Below, one piece after another: positions 35,212 to 47,064 of a stretch of DNA of 64,000 nt (position 1 is the stretch's first letter; each line of letters opens with the position of its first letter). The translations under genes and the position numbers were made by a program. Source of the DNA: Armillaria gallica (lineage: Eukaryota > Basidiomycota > Agaricomycetes > Agaricales > Physalacriaceae). The notes below the pieces were generated by a model. The model ran no database searches. It was not told where the DNA came from and saw only the letters and a list, made by a program, of their open reading frames with translations. Location of the stretch: positions 3,689,001 to 3,753,000 of the forward strand of contig JBANDB010000007.1 in the NCBI GenBank assembly GCA_037576215.1. The letters run 5' to 3'.

Positions 35212-37207
35212 CTAATCTTTTACCTCCTCGACGTGAGTACTCTCGGTGAGGGGGAGTTCCTCTGCCTGCGCCGCCACTGCCCTTACTTCCTGTCTTGGCT
35301 TGGGGCAGTCCTTCGAGAGGTGTCCTTTGCCTCCGCATCGGAAGCACAATCCTTCTTTCATATATCGCGCCCTGTCTACCTGCATCCGTGTGTCCACCCC
35401 GGTGGGTGTCGTCCATCTTCCTCCTGCATTGCGTCTGCGAGTGTCGGTGGCAGCCTTCTGGGGCACCGCGTTTGTTGTCGGTTTCCTCAGGGCGTTGGAA
35501 GCGCCTGGAGCGGTGATCTGCTTCTGGTTCGGAGGGGGAGGCAGCCGCTTGTCAGGACGGCGTTTGATTCTCTGGGTCTGGTCGAAGACCTGTTGCTTCT
35601 GCCTTTCTTCGTACATCTGGATAATGCTCCGTTTCCATTCTTGGTACGTGCATGGGATTCCGAAACTGATGTTGGCGATCGCATGCCCGTATCCAGGCAG
35701 GATTCCTTTGTGCACCGCCCGCACCAGGTGTCCATGCTCCAATTCATCAGCAAGGTGATTGGCCAACTTGGCCTCCTGTTCGAGCTTCCAGAAGAACATG
35801 TGGGTGGGGTTGTTGCCCATCCAGATGTTGTTCATCCTTTTTTCATGGACAAGTTCAATGGTGGGATCGCAGAACTCCTCCACGAAGTCTCCCTAGCGGG
35901 GGAAGCAATATCGGGGCCCTGCTTGATAGTCGGCTTCTTCTTGCTGTGTTGCGTCGAAGTTGGGTTCTGGCAGGATGTACCAGAAGTCATTCCGTTGGTG
36001 GACCCACCAGTCCTCCACGTCTTCTTCCAGGAAGGATGCGAGGAAGGGGACCATGAGGGAGGTGAGCCCTTGGAAGTGGTGTCGGAAGACTGCAAAGTAT
36101 GTCGTGCAGTCTCCTAGGAACCATTCAATATTGTTATGCTCCCCTTTGAACTTCCGGGGAGTGTTGATGAGGATCGGCTTGATCCCCAACATCGTGGGTG
36201 GTGCGTTTGGGTTCCAGGGCCCCAAGGGCCTGTGCGGTGGCAGTCGTGGTATGGAATATTGGTCGGGATGGGTCCCGGCCTTGGTGGTCACCCTCGTGGC
36301 AGTGGTCCCCTCTTTTGTGCGGCCTCTAGATCCTCCTGGAGCCTCAGGTTCTCATCTCTCATCAGCACCATCTGTGCTTCCATCCTGGCGATGCGCTGCG
36401 CCATCGTCTCCTCCAGATTCCCACTGGTTCCTTCGCCCATCCCGTCGTCTGCTGCTCCTTCCCCTGCTCCTGCTACCAGGACGCTGGTCCTTGGGCCGCA
36501 ATAGTCCTGATGCCTTGGGTTGTATCAGGCCAGTGGGGAGTCTGGTAGGGGTCCGACCTCAAAGTCGGGTACATCAGCCGGATTTTGTGATGGGACGAAT
36601 CTGGCAGGGAAGGAGTAGTGAAAGGTTTCAGGCGTGGGGAACCGCTGTGCGGTTCTGAAGCCTGTCGTTCTCTGCGGCTGTGAGGGGCCAGAGGGCATCC
36701 TCCAGCTCCCTTTGTTCTTCTGTTGTGCAGAAGCGGATGTGTCGTAGTTGATTGCCTTCTGCTGAGGGGTATCGACTTCGGTCCTGGTTCTCGAAGATTC
36801 GAGCCATGATTGTATCGCGTCGCTGTGCAAGGGTTCCAAGTATGGGGTCTCCTCTCTTGGTGGCGAGGAAGTAGCCCATGGGTTCTCGGACCCGACAATT
36901 GTTCGTGTTAAATTGTCATTCCAGATCCTGCCACCTGAGTTCCCAGGCGGCAGTTCGTTCGGGTTCGAGGATCTCTTGATCTTGGACGGAGGGTTCAGGC
37001 CAGTCAAAGTCGACTCAGCCGAGGTAGAAGGGATCACCTGCGATCCGCTCATTTCCCTAATGGTCATAGCGGAAGGGGTCAAATTCATGGTCACGGATGA
37101 GCCGCTGCTGGTAGGTGAAGAAGTCCTCGATAGGGGAGTCCGAGTCCGAGGCGTCAGACTCTGGGAATGCTCTCTGTGTTCCCATTTGAAGTTGGTCTGG
37201 ATGGGGT
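35212..37207 (-). pseudogene. Gypsy-A gag, distal part with capsid core and CCHC knuckle
   Basis: The minus frame enters from the KDZ-B insertion and continues the N-terminal gag at 51191-51693 in frame once one GATGGGGT copy is removed. After several stops it shows the capsid core (PRKFKGEHNNIEWFLGDCTT, VEDWWVHQRNDFWY), then CDPTIELVHEKRMNNIWMG, GILPGYGHAIANISFGIP and YQEWKRSIIQMYEERQKQQV, and the zinc knuckle CFRCGGKGHLSKDC near 35295-35340. It ends at 35212. I recall this capsid type from Boletales. A stop between the core exons (about 35893) falls where CGA fits. Confidence 0.75.
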
Positions 37208-37461
37208 CAGCCTTGGCTACTAGATTTCTACTTAAATAGTGTCAGTTGACACATACTGAAAACACAATATGAGCATCAGTTGAAAATATTCAATTTCTCA
37301 GGATTATATGGTATATTAGTCAGCACCTCAAATTATAACATCATCAGAAAATCCGGCAGAACCAGAAACTGAACCCAGGACCTTAAAAAAGATTTTCTGC
37401 AATATCACATGACTTTTCCGAGCTGACATGCTAACCACTACACCACACTGGCATTATATAT
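37208..37461 (-). repeat. Left TIR of KDZ-B with tRNA-like unit
   Basis: It starts CAGCCTTGGCTACTAG at the terminus. On the minus strand it contains A box, B box and T run equivalent to 11977-12072 of copy A. The small palindrome GTGTCAGTTGACAC lies near 37239-37252. It is 80-85% similar by eye to the right TIR. Confidence 0.88.
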
Positions 37462-37515
37462 AGTGTTATTCTGCCCATCATATACCAACTAAGCGCCTTC
37501 TCTAACAATAAAGCG

Positions 37516-37637
37516 GGAAGGCGGGTACCACCGCGTCGCCATCCCCCGACCTAATGTACTTATCGGGAATTGAAACCCAAACCAAAAAAAAAACACAGCC
37601 ACTCAACATGCCGCACACCAATTAGGCCACAAGTGCA
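37516..37637 (-). repeat. Inner tRNA-like block of KDZ-B
   Basis: Mirror of 11785-11905: A box and B box on the minus strand, between the transposase stop and the left TIR. No partner is seen inside the right TIR, so it is not part of the TIR itself. Confidence 0.4.
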
Positions 37638-37747
37638 TACCAATATACATTATCATTAGTCTATCTCATGTTTATTCTCACCGGTTGTGATATGCTTCAA
37701 AATCTTATACTGCTTGGGATTCTCTTAATATTCTGCCGATACGTACG

Positions 37748-40700
37748 CTACACTACCAGGGCCTCCTCATCGTCGTCGTCCTCATCTTCATGCTGCTCCT
37801 CTTCACCATCCCAGATCCCGATATTCTCGTCATCTGATCCATCGGAATCGCCGTCTTCATCTTGATCAGGCCCATCCTGGAGTGCTTCATCAGCCGCATG
37901 CACGTCATCCAATGCTGTCAACCAAAGATCTCGGAATGCAACAGCGAGGCGACGCTGTAAATCAGTCTGTATGGCTGCATAGGCATCCAGCGCTTCGCGT
38001 AATGCCTCGTCTACATTCCGGGTGCCGACACGTTCCTTCCACCAGGTCCCTCACCATTCCAAGAACTTTAATGTTCTGCGCATCTCCTCCCGAAGTAAGA
38101 GCACCTCCTCCCGTGAACGATGTGCCCTTGCACGGCTGCGGCACCATTCGGACCATAGTACCTCATCGTTATTTTCATCGGCTCCATCATCCAGGCTAAT
38201 CTTTGCAGTTGTCCATATCCACGACAGACTGCGCCAAGTTTGTCCCGTCCCATCACACTTTTCACGGTCATCCTGGTGCAGTTCAATGCCTTGCTCAGGA
38301 GCATCGGCGCCGACCCTAGGCTCCCAGCTGTCCTCATTCGTCCCCTGTCGACCTGTTCCTCGATGAAGACGATCCGGATCTTGATATGAACGTATGTCAC
38401 CATCCTCAAGCTTGCACAATATCTGCTTCCAGTCACCCAAGCCGGCACACCTTAGCTTTGCCTCCTCGCCCTGCGATACTTGACTGCAGCAGCTAGCGCC
38501 CGCTCGTGGATGGCGTCAATGCCCGCTCGTGATCGTGTTCCATCCCGCTGGCCACGAATATTCTTGTTCTTGTACTCGACCATCCGCATTTTCAATTGCA
38601 ATATGTGACGAATTGAGTTCAGGGCATCATGGCATTGCACTGTGTGGAGAAGCTCCTCCATATTTGACAATGATGTGTCACAAACTTGACCGCGACGATC
38701 CGCTGGTACATTTGATGGTAGCCAGAGTTTTACCCCCTCAGCTGACACACCAGATGACGAGTAATCCAACTCTTCGGATTCGGTGATGAGCTGCAGCAGT
38801 CCGGGCATGTATATGGCTCGTAATTCTTCGAATTTCTTGACCTTCGACACTAGGAGGCTGTGTTGTTCTGCGATGTGGGCGTCTTGATGGGGGGTAGGGT
38901 TGGCTTTCAGCTTCTTAACCTCATAATGAAGCTTCTGCCTGGAAGATATTAGCTACGCAGATGACGGACGAGAGATTTACAAACTGTGATTCCTCGATGG
39001 CGAAACCAAACTTTATAAAAGCGGACGGGCTCATATCATGGAGCACCCACCCTCCATTGCGCCTGCGAGCCTCCTCTTCTTCAGCCAATTCCTTGTGGAC
39101 CTCGTCCTCCGTCAGATCTAGCATTTTTCATGAGCAAGGCCGGGTTGGTAAAGATTATGAACATACCATGACTCTGAACCTGGAATGGGTTGAATACCGT
39201 CTTCGGGACCTTATCTTCCTCCCATGTAGCGCAAGCTTCCTCCCATTCGGCAACCATATCGGACGGTAAGCTGAGGGTGAATCCCTTATGTGATTCATCT
39301 TGTCGGTTCCTCTCGGAAATCGCAGCCTTGTATCGTTTCCAGAGCGTCCGCCCTAATTCATTTCAGGGGATATGCAGGGCAAGTGGAATAATGAAACGCA
39401 CCCATTTCACAGTATTTGAGCCAATTCCAAAATCCCAAGTGGTCATCAATCAGATCCTGTTGAGTTCCGGGCCCTGCCATCTTAGTAGAGTTTCCCAGAG
39501 CATTGTGAGCGGCCCATATCCTTTCAGGGCATTCTCCATCTGACAATCCAACGCCAAAGACAAGGTTGAATGAAAACTGCTCGTGCCCCTCCTGTTTATG
39601 ACCTGGCTCATGAAACTTGGGTATGACGGGGGTTATTCGGATATCGGGATTGAACTGCAGATTGGCGGGCCAATGAGAGGTCATGCGCTTAAATATGGTC
39701 TTGATCCATTGGCAGGTGATATCGTAGCTGATGACCACCCAAAGGATGTCGGAGAATTGCTGGATGGCTGCTGCAGCAAGGGGGTCAACGTTGGCGTAGC
39801 TTTTGGGGAGCAATAAGCATCTTGACTCAGTTTCATAGCCATGGGGATGCACCGCTCCCCCTTGTTCATATTACCCACGCACGTCGGTAAAGCCATCTCG
39901 CTTCTTCCGCAAGAAACGGCAACAACGCCCGTGTACCTAAGCCCCTTTGAAAACTTTGTGTTCAACTTCTTCATAGCAGAAAATTCCATGCAGGTGCTAA
40001 TCTAAATTGAAATCAGCGAAACTGCTGTGAAGTGGGGGAGATCACTGATGTCTGCATCTGTTGCCCGAGTCCGTACATAAGCCTCATAGGGCTCACGTGC
40101 TGTAAGGTATGCCCAGCCAATTCCCAGGCCCGGATCCCTCGAATACGATGACACCATCTGGTTCTTGAGGTGAAAGTTGGCATCTATGCATATTAGTAGG
40201 AGGTATAAAAACCTAGGTCAACCCGTTAGATGACAATAACAATCTTTTTTCCAACAAACTCACTGCAAATGAGGCAGCGCTTGGGCCCAGTCCGGAGGAA
40301 GGTTAATACCAGGGTGGGGACAGGAAGGGCAGAGGACGGCAAGATCGCCCGGTTGTGTACCCTCTGGCCCCTTAACATCATGTGCGTGCCCACCCCTCTT
40401 CAACAATTTAAGGTGCCGCCATTGAATGAGCATGTGCATGAGCACCACCCTACGCGAAGGCGGTGTATCCAGCCCCGTATTATCCGTCATCTTCTCCAGC
40501 GTGCGATAGAAGTGATAGGTAGAGGTTTTCGATACCAGGGAAAGGAGATGGAGCATCTCCAGCAACGGAAATGTTGCGCAGGTCCAGACAACTTTCTGGC
40601 TAGCAGGATACCATCCACGCCGTAGGAATTGCTTGTACTGTGGAATTTGACGCTCGCAGCTGCAGTAGTCAACAGCAATGTCATGTATGCCGGTGGTATG

Positions 40701-41502
40701 GAGAACCCGAAGCTTGGAATGGCAGGGTATGGGGTTTGGACACCAGAAACTCAGGTGGTTTAGCTGAACACGCAGGCCGGCAGCCTTCAAGGTCGTTCGC
40801 ACGAAATGATTATCAGCCCATCGCTGAATGGGAGGTCAGTGCCAGGAGCAAAGGTGCAAGTAACAATTGCATACCTGAACGCGATGAAATGGATTTTGCC
40901 AGTGCCAATGCACACAGCACGACGTGCATACCAAATCGTTTAGAAAGCAATCCTTGCATTGAATCTCTGCATCTCCCTGCCACCCTTCCTCAACTCCTCG
41001 GGCGATACAATCTGGGCACCACCACATTCAGCGGCTGTCACCTCATCCCTCGTGGTGGGTCACTTCATCCAAGTAAATTGATCTATACTGCTCTTTCCAA
41101 ACTAGATGTGGTCGCCTCTGTAACAATTCGCCTCAACATTTGAGTAAGCTGGTAAGAGTCACCACTCACGGAAACTTGGGACCTTTTCTTGGATTTTTCA
41201 GCATTGGCTGGCTCCCCTCGGAAAATGCTGCTCTCAAAGACTTCTGCATTCATCTCATCGTCGTAAGCTTGCCCATCGGCGTCTAGTGCCATCTCGTGGT
41301 TCTCTTCGAGGGTCCATGTGCTTCCTAGTGTCCAACCGGCGATACCATGCATCGGCTTGGGTTGTGTAGCAATTCCATACCCATGCTGATCGATTCGGGC
41401 TTCCCTGGAGTGGACACTGTCGAAGTCATCATCAAATTTGATGCGATCGTGGGCGGCTGGCGCAGCTGTCATACGACGGACACGCTTGAAGTTGCTGGCC
41501 AT
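37748..41502 (-). pseudogene. KDZ transposase with CxC2-type cysteine cluster, copy B (nonsense and frameshift)
   Basis: Same gene as 7920-11673. The catalytic motifs DANFRLKNQ, SYDITCQW and GLSDGECPERIW are all present and the KGER motif has its full G run, so splicing there (GAG CG|gtgcat..aaaag|C TAC) gives KGERYANVDP. Lesions differ from copy A: two CGA to TGA stops just before the cysteine cluster (about 41030-41052), where CGG to TGG and ACG to ATG also changed; a one-base deletion in a G run near 38460 that ends the frame in RRARRQS; and the TGA near 38052 shared with copy A. Divergent from the coiled-coil gene. Confidence 0.88.
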
Positions 41503-42029
41503 TCTTGACAGGCATGCTTGTAAAAAAAAGAAGACAACGAAAATGCATGTGACACTTCCTCTTTTGGCATCGTGCCGGATAAAAGCCTTTTTAAGGCATT
41601 TGCGCGCCGTTATTCCCAAAAGTAGCTCTGTCCAGTCCGCTATCTGAACATTGAAAGGAGTCGATGGGCACACCGTCAAGCATGAGCAACACGAACCAAA
41701 CAGTGCAACGTGTATATAGTACCCCAGGAGTGGCCTTTCGCATCTTCCTCACCCCCCCTTACCCATGGCTGCTGATATCCCTACTTTCATAATACCTGCC
41801 ACCCGTGCAGTCAACGTCCCATGACCTGCACCGGTCGTCTTGCCCATCACCTTCAACCATGTGAAGGAATCACGTCGTCTGCTGCAATCACTGGAGCATA
41901 ACCAACGTGCGCCATCCTAGTACATCGATGGTATATCAGCTCACGATCCATGTAGATACCACGGCCAACAACCCGGCGACAACTGACGATGTCAACTTGG
42001 CAGCACTCTATCAACATTGAATATTCACG
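41503..42029. promoter_or_regulatory. Divergent promoter region, copy B
   Basis: Mirror of 7393-7919, with a TATA-like GTATATAG near 41711-41718 on the transposase side. It probably includes the first exon of the coiled-coil gene (a short frame from 41928 reads NPATTDDVNLAALYQH before a stop). Confidence 0.35.
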
Positions 42030-42676
42030 ATGTACACAGCAAGTGAGTTTATCCCTAGTTTGACCTTGTGTGGCATTACGAAGCATTCTACAGAGCATCG
42101 GAATGACGAACGACCTGCTTGGGCCACTGATTTAGCCCGAGAAGTTGCCGACATCAAGACGTCAGTGACCCGGATGGATACCATCAGCGCCAAGTTCGAC
42201 GCCATCAATGCAATGGTGACCTCGTTGGATGAATTGGTGCCTACCATCACCGAGGCGCTCAAGGCGATCCAGACCGACCTGCACCGACTCATGGTGTTGA
42301 GCGCCAGGGTATGTCCCTTAGTATTCGGTCAACTGACTGTCTAACTTTGTGCAGACGAACAACTTACATTGCCAGGATGGCCTGAACCAACCCTTCGAAC
42401 TCATTCCCCTTCCCAATGGGGTATATGCCCATGAACGCCCGGACCTGGTAGGTCATGATTGCACATTGTCCTCACCATACGGCTTACCTGGTTGTATAGA
42501 TGCGCTTACCTGCATTGCAGAATATCACCATGCTGATGACTCTCACGGACAACCAGTTAAACTCATATCTGGATTGTTATGGTATTGCACCAGAGGACCG
42601 GAATATGCCACGGGTTGCGAAGCTTACCATCTTGCGCACCCACATTGGCTGCGGTGACTACACGCTGGCTAGATAG
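42030..42676 (+). CDS. KDZ cargo: small coiled-coil protein, copy B
   Basis: The intact version of 6745-7392. An acceptor near 42093 begins the exon with WATDLAREVADIKTSV, CGA being retained where copy A has TGA. Heptad-like leucines and valines run to LMVLSAR, an intron spans 42309-42354, then TNNLHCQDGLNQPFELIPLP, a second intron (about 42450-42500), and the last exon contains NQLNSYLDCYGIAPEDR and ends at 42676. The start is uncertain because the frame before 42093 is probably intron. Likely a partner of the transposase by position only. Confidence 0.6.
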
Positions 42677-43173
42677 ATTCTCTCACTGTTTGTTGTATAG
42701 TACATGTAGTCAGTTTTCTGTAACCTTTTCGCTGTGTTTACCTAATACATCCCGTTTCACAGTTCTAATATTGATAAACAGTGATCTTTTTGCACGTGGT
42801 TTTCCCAGGCTTTGTGACGTTCGTGCTACCATCTCAAATTGATAATCCATGAGGATTTTACCCAGTGAGTCAGCTGCTTTGGCCGTTTACGCGTGCAGTA
42901 GCATCGACGCCAGTGGTGGTGATCTCAAACTTGCGAATACTCAAGCCTGGGAATATGTGGGTTTCAGGTTGCTGCCATGGGGTGTTGGTGTTGTGCGACG
43001 CATTGGCCCGTTGTGCATTCTACGGTATTTACGCGACCATTCTAGGCGTCCTCACCAATTTTTTCGCGTTCAGAAAGGTAGGTACCCGCTTTCTACACGT
43101 ACTCTGTGGACTTATCCGCTGGTAGACCAGGTCAGGCGCCCATTTCTCCCCATGGGACGGTACCACCTCGCCG
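42677..43173. other. Interval between coiled-coil and TET/JBP genes, copy B
   Basis: Mirror of 6249-6744. It may hold 5' exons of the dioxygenase gene. A frame at 42865-43125 has a hydrophobic run (YATILGVLTNFFAF), not convincingly coding. Confidence 0.3.
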
Positions 43174-44662
43174 GTGGTGAGCGCCAATCTGGACTTTGGT
43201 TTCTCCGCCCTCCTCCGAGACTGTGTTGACCGTGAAGTGGATGTCGACAACGCGTTCGATTGGGATGATCCACTTACCTCCCCCCCCACCACACCGGATA
43301 TCATGCCCCCCCCATCCCCAGCACCGCCGGTGTCGGAGTCGTTGCTGACTTCATCCACCGGTACCGCCATCCCCGCGGAGGCACGAACCCACCAAAAATG
43401 TCAAAGCCATGCCAACCGGAGAAAACAATGCACGAACCAGTGTGAATAGAGTCAACCCTACAACTATCAAGCACGCGTTCGTTCCCAGTTTAAACACCAG
43501 GAGCGTGTGGAGGCGGTGGTAACAAGTTATTCCACCGATGATGCGCCCGCTGCATCATCGGGATATGTGGGAAAAAACCTGGATATGGGATGGAAGTGCT
43601 TTATACCGCTGCAGGAATTAGTGGGACCGGGGAGTAAGTATGGGTTTGATTACAAGCCTTGGGGTGGAAAGTGTGTAATTAAGTTTGGCACATGTTCTCC
43701 GGCTCAATATTCTACAGAGAGGCCATTCCCATCACGGACAAGGAAGGTCGCGTCATTGCAGTTCTGGCAGGCCAACCGGATGATCCTGGCTGGGATGAGG
43801 TTCATCAATCCGCCGCCGACTTGCTTGATGCATCCCACGGTAAAATGAAGCAAGGGACACATCAGCGGGGTAGGTATCCCATGCTTTCATCCGGAATATC
43901 CTTTGGCGGTGGGCAAACGGTATGTTCGTCCCCAGTCAATGCTAAGGTAGCTAATTCCGGGCTAGTTTCCCCAAAATCTGCACAATGAAGGCCCCGCAGC
44001 ATGTATTCTCATGACCCTCATAAATCACATTGCGTTCATACGCCTGGCGGGCTTTGCATCAGGTACGCTGCATTGTCTTCTCACCGCAATTTCAAGGCAA
44101 CCTGACCCTGACCATTTAATAGGCGTCTTTGCTGCATGGGCACTGTCCCTGTTCCAATACTACGCAACGCACCTGAAGGAGCTTCTTCTGAACAACGACA
44201 GCCTGGTCCTGAATTTCGCCAATAGTATCTTTGCCACCTGCACATTCAATTTTGGACCGCGGACCGTTTGCTTTGAACACATGGACTCGCGGAACCTGCC
44301 GTTCGGTTGGTGCGCTATCACAGCGCTCGGTCGCTTCAATCCCCAAAAAGGCAGCCACTTTGTTTTGTGGGATCTGAAATTGGTAATCGAGTTCCCCCCG
44401 GGATCAACAATTCTAATACCCTCCGCTGTGCTCTGCCACTCCAATACAGCAATCAGTCACAAGGAAACTAGGTACTTGTTCACCCAGTATACGGCGGGGG
44501 TTATTCCGGTGGGTAGACCAAGGCTTTCAGATGAGCGAGGAGTACTGGAGTCGGCTTGATGATGGGGAGCGCGCCGCAGCGATCAGAACTCGAGAAGAGC
44601 GGTGGGAGATGGGCCTAGCATTGTTTTCCAAACTATCTGTACTTAAAGCAACCAAGCCATGA
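43174..44662 (+). pseudogene. KDZ cargo: TET/JBP-family dioxygenase, copy B (2-bp frameshift near C-terminus)
   Basis: Exons in order: an acidic/Pro-rich N-terminus with in-frame TAG at about 43447; VGKNLDMGWKCFIPLQELVG; an intron beginning after PWGGK; EGRVIAVLAGQPDDPGWDE; RGRYPMLSSGISFGGGQT; an intron; PQNLHNEGPAACILM and FIRLAGFAS; an intron; GVFAAWALSLFQ and the catalytic core HMDS..H..R as in copy A. A G run after QYTA is 5 G here and 7 G in copy A, which shifts the frame after the 2-oxoglutarate Arg and loses the conserved GLFRWVD end. The GGGQT motif is intact here. Neither copy is therefore perfect: copy A has a complete core, copy B a truncated C-terminus. Confidence 0.85.
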
Positions 44663-45786
44663 ATGTAATCTGATAATGCACAATGAATTGAATTAACAAC
44701 TTATAATAAAATGGATCTGAAACCTGCAAGTTTTGAAATCAATGGACTAAGTATGTGCGCATTGTACCGCTCAATTCTTGTAAGGTATCAGTTGGATGCG
44801 ATACTTATTCATACATTACAAACAGCAGTTTCAATCTAGGCAGTCATACACGTTGTTCGTATAAGCTTAAGGTTTGGTCCATCACATATCTATCTCGTCT
44901 ACATTCCACCCCAGTAACCTACACCGTAAGAGCCATAAAATCATCGCTACTGGTCGCTGGACATACTGGGAACCACGGAGGAATGGCGGATATGGAATTG
45001 ATTAGCGAGGGTTTGCACAGGTCGGTGATCGAGTTTACAGACCAATCTACTGACGCATTCACTACTATTGATCGATGAAGTGCAAGTCTGGTCTGAAGTG
45101 GAACTTTCGCTCATGTCAACTTGGTACAGGCTGCGATTATTATCTGTTCTTCCTGAAAATGTATTCTAGAGTACATATAAATGATTTCTTTGACTCCATG
45201 GAGTCAGATTGTCCTTAAGTGTAGAGAATTATAGTCAAGAATTTTTTGCATTGTGTCTACAGTTTAATTGACTCAAAACATGAATTGCATATATGTTCTT
45301 GCCCGGTATCAGCACGCTGGAACCTTGGACAGCTCTGCATTCATTAGTATGTAAAGGTGAGGTCGATAAAATTTCGAAGCAAGCGACGAAGAATTGATGG
45401 AGACGCTACCAGTTGAGATTTTCGGTTGCACTTCTAGGTGAAGATGTACGACGAGTCGCCATTGAAGGTAGCTCATGACGGAAGTTCTGGTTTGTCTGGT
45501 GGTGAGATCGCTGGGAGGGTATGGAAGAAATCTATCAATGTCGATATTAGAATAGTTGTCTGAGTGATTGCAGAGCGGAGCAATTAGTTATTGAATGTGG
45601 ATTGCTGGAATTTTCGCCTCGTTTTTGGCTAAATCCTTTAATGCGGTACTTAGATCCAAAGTAGAGAGGCACGTTATTGGTATCATTCACGGTTTTCTGA
45701 ACTAAACAAAATTGCTACGTCGGCATTTTTACTTTCTAAGAAATATCTATTTCACCCATTGACTACCTTGTTTCCGGCTGCCACTT
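44663..45786. other. Noncoding stretch inside KDZ-B
   Basis: Mirror of 3634-4757. No supported feature. Confidence 0.5.
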
Positions 45787-46605
45787 TCACACTTCATTCG
45801 TCATGGACCTAAAACTCGCCTCATCATCACTATCCCAGTCCAGAGAACCCCACTCATCCTGGATGGAGACGTCAAATCGGGAACCCGCAATTGGGGTGAC
45901 ATGAATTTGTGATTTATCGTAGGCCTTTTCATAGATGGCGACCGCTTGGTAGTAATTGTTCTTATGCTTGTACTTGGAATGGGGAACACCCAGGACCCAT
46001 TCGGCGGTGTCATCCCTGAGGATGTGGTAAGCTTGAGTTGGTATGAAGGAATACAGTAACATACCAATCAAAAAATAAGCCAACCTCCTGGCCGGACGTG
46101 ATAACGTAGTAGTCTGTGTGGGGAGGCCATGTCTGCGGTGGGAGTGGGAGATCTTCCGGCCATGGGACAGTATAAACATGCGTAGTGCGGTGTGTGGAAC
46201 TGGCACCGATGGGCTTGAAAGTGGTACGGGCAGATCTGGCAGCTGGTGTAGAAACGGTGATGCTGCTCGTGGTGCTGGGCATTGTGGTGGATGCGGTGGT
46301 GAAACTAGAACTGGGTCAAGCTGGTAGGGGAGCTGATGGGGATCCTGCACCGCCGTGTTGAGCTGGAATGACAAGACTGTTCAATATCTGCATCGTCGTA
46401 GTCAGGGTTGCTAAAGAACGGTCTAAGAATTAAAAAAATCCAAGTAAACAAGAAATGTACCACCACTGTTTAGACTGAGATTGTTGAGCGCTGCCATCAA
46501 CAACGCAAAATCTGTAAACGGGTCAGTAATTCCGGAGACGGCAGCGAGGCGGAGGAGGGAAGGTATGCACCAGCTGCAGATACACTTGGGTTGGAGGAGG
46601 CGGTG
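45787..46605 (-). CDS. KDZ cargo: RNase H1 N-terminal-like domain protein, copy B
   Basis: Reverse-orientation copy of 2815-3633. The intron equivalent to 3356-3404 is at 46016-46064 with GT..AG ends intact. The encoded domain (YYVITSGQEVGLFFDW; YYQAVAIYEKAY) is unchanged between copies over its readable length, unlike the transposase and dioxygenase genes. The upstream exons are uncertain. Confidence 0.6.
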
Positions 46606-47064
46606 GTATTTGCCATGGGATTCCTATTGGGGGGTGCAGTAATTTATATGGAAAAGAGCAAGGGGGTACGTCGAATCTGGATGGGTCGACCGAGAAGCGC
46701 GCTTCCATTCCCTTCCATTTGGACAATTGTAGTGAGGCTGGGGACAATGGCCGCATATAGACTGCGCTAGTTGACGACCCAGGCTGTCCACCCAGACTAT
46801 CAACTGACATAGGTGCCAACTGATGGAAGCTGGCTATACAAATAAGCGGAGAAACATTGCGGTGACCTGAAAATGAGCCCAGAGACCAGGAAAATGTCGT
46901 ACCGTCAACTAACCCTTAAAAAGAGCCATGTCAATTGACGGTTTTCTCCATCGCCTTTCTTGCCGCAACCGATGTTATTCAAGAAAAGAATTTCAACATC
47001 TACATAAAAAGTAAGCTTCGTTAATAACATCACTCGATGTCGACTGACCTTCTTACCAGTACAT
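46606..47064. other. Intergenic DNA between divergent cargo genes, copy B
   Basis: Mirror of 2357-2814: putative promoters of the RNase H1-N-like gene (minus) and hypothetical gene (plus). Nothing else seen. Confidence 0.35.
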
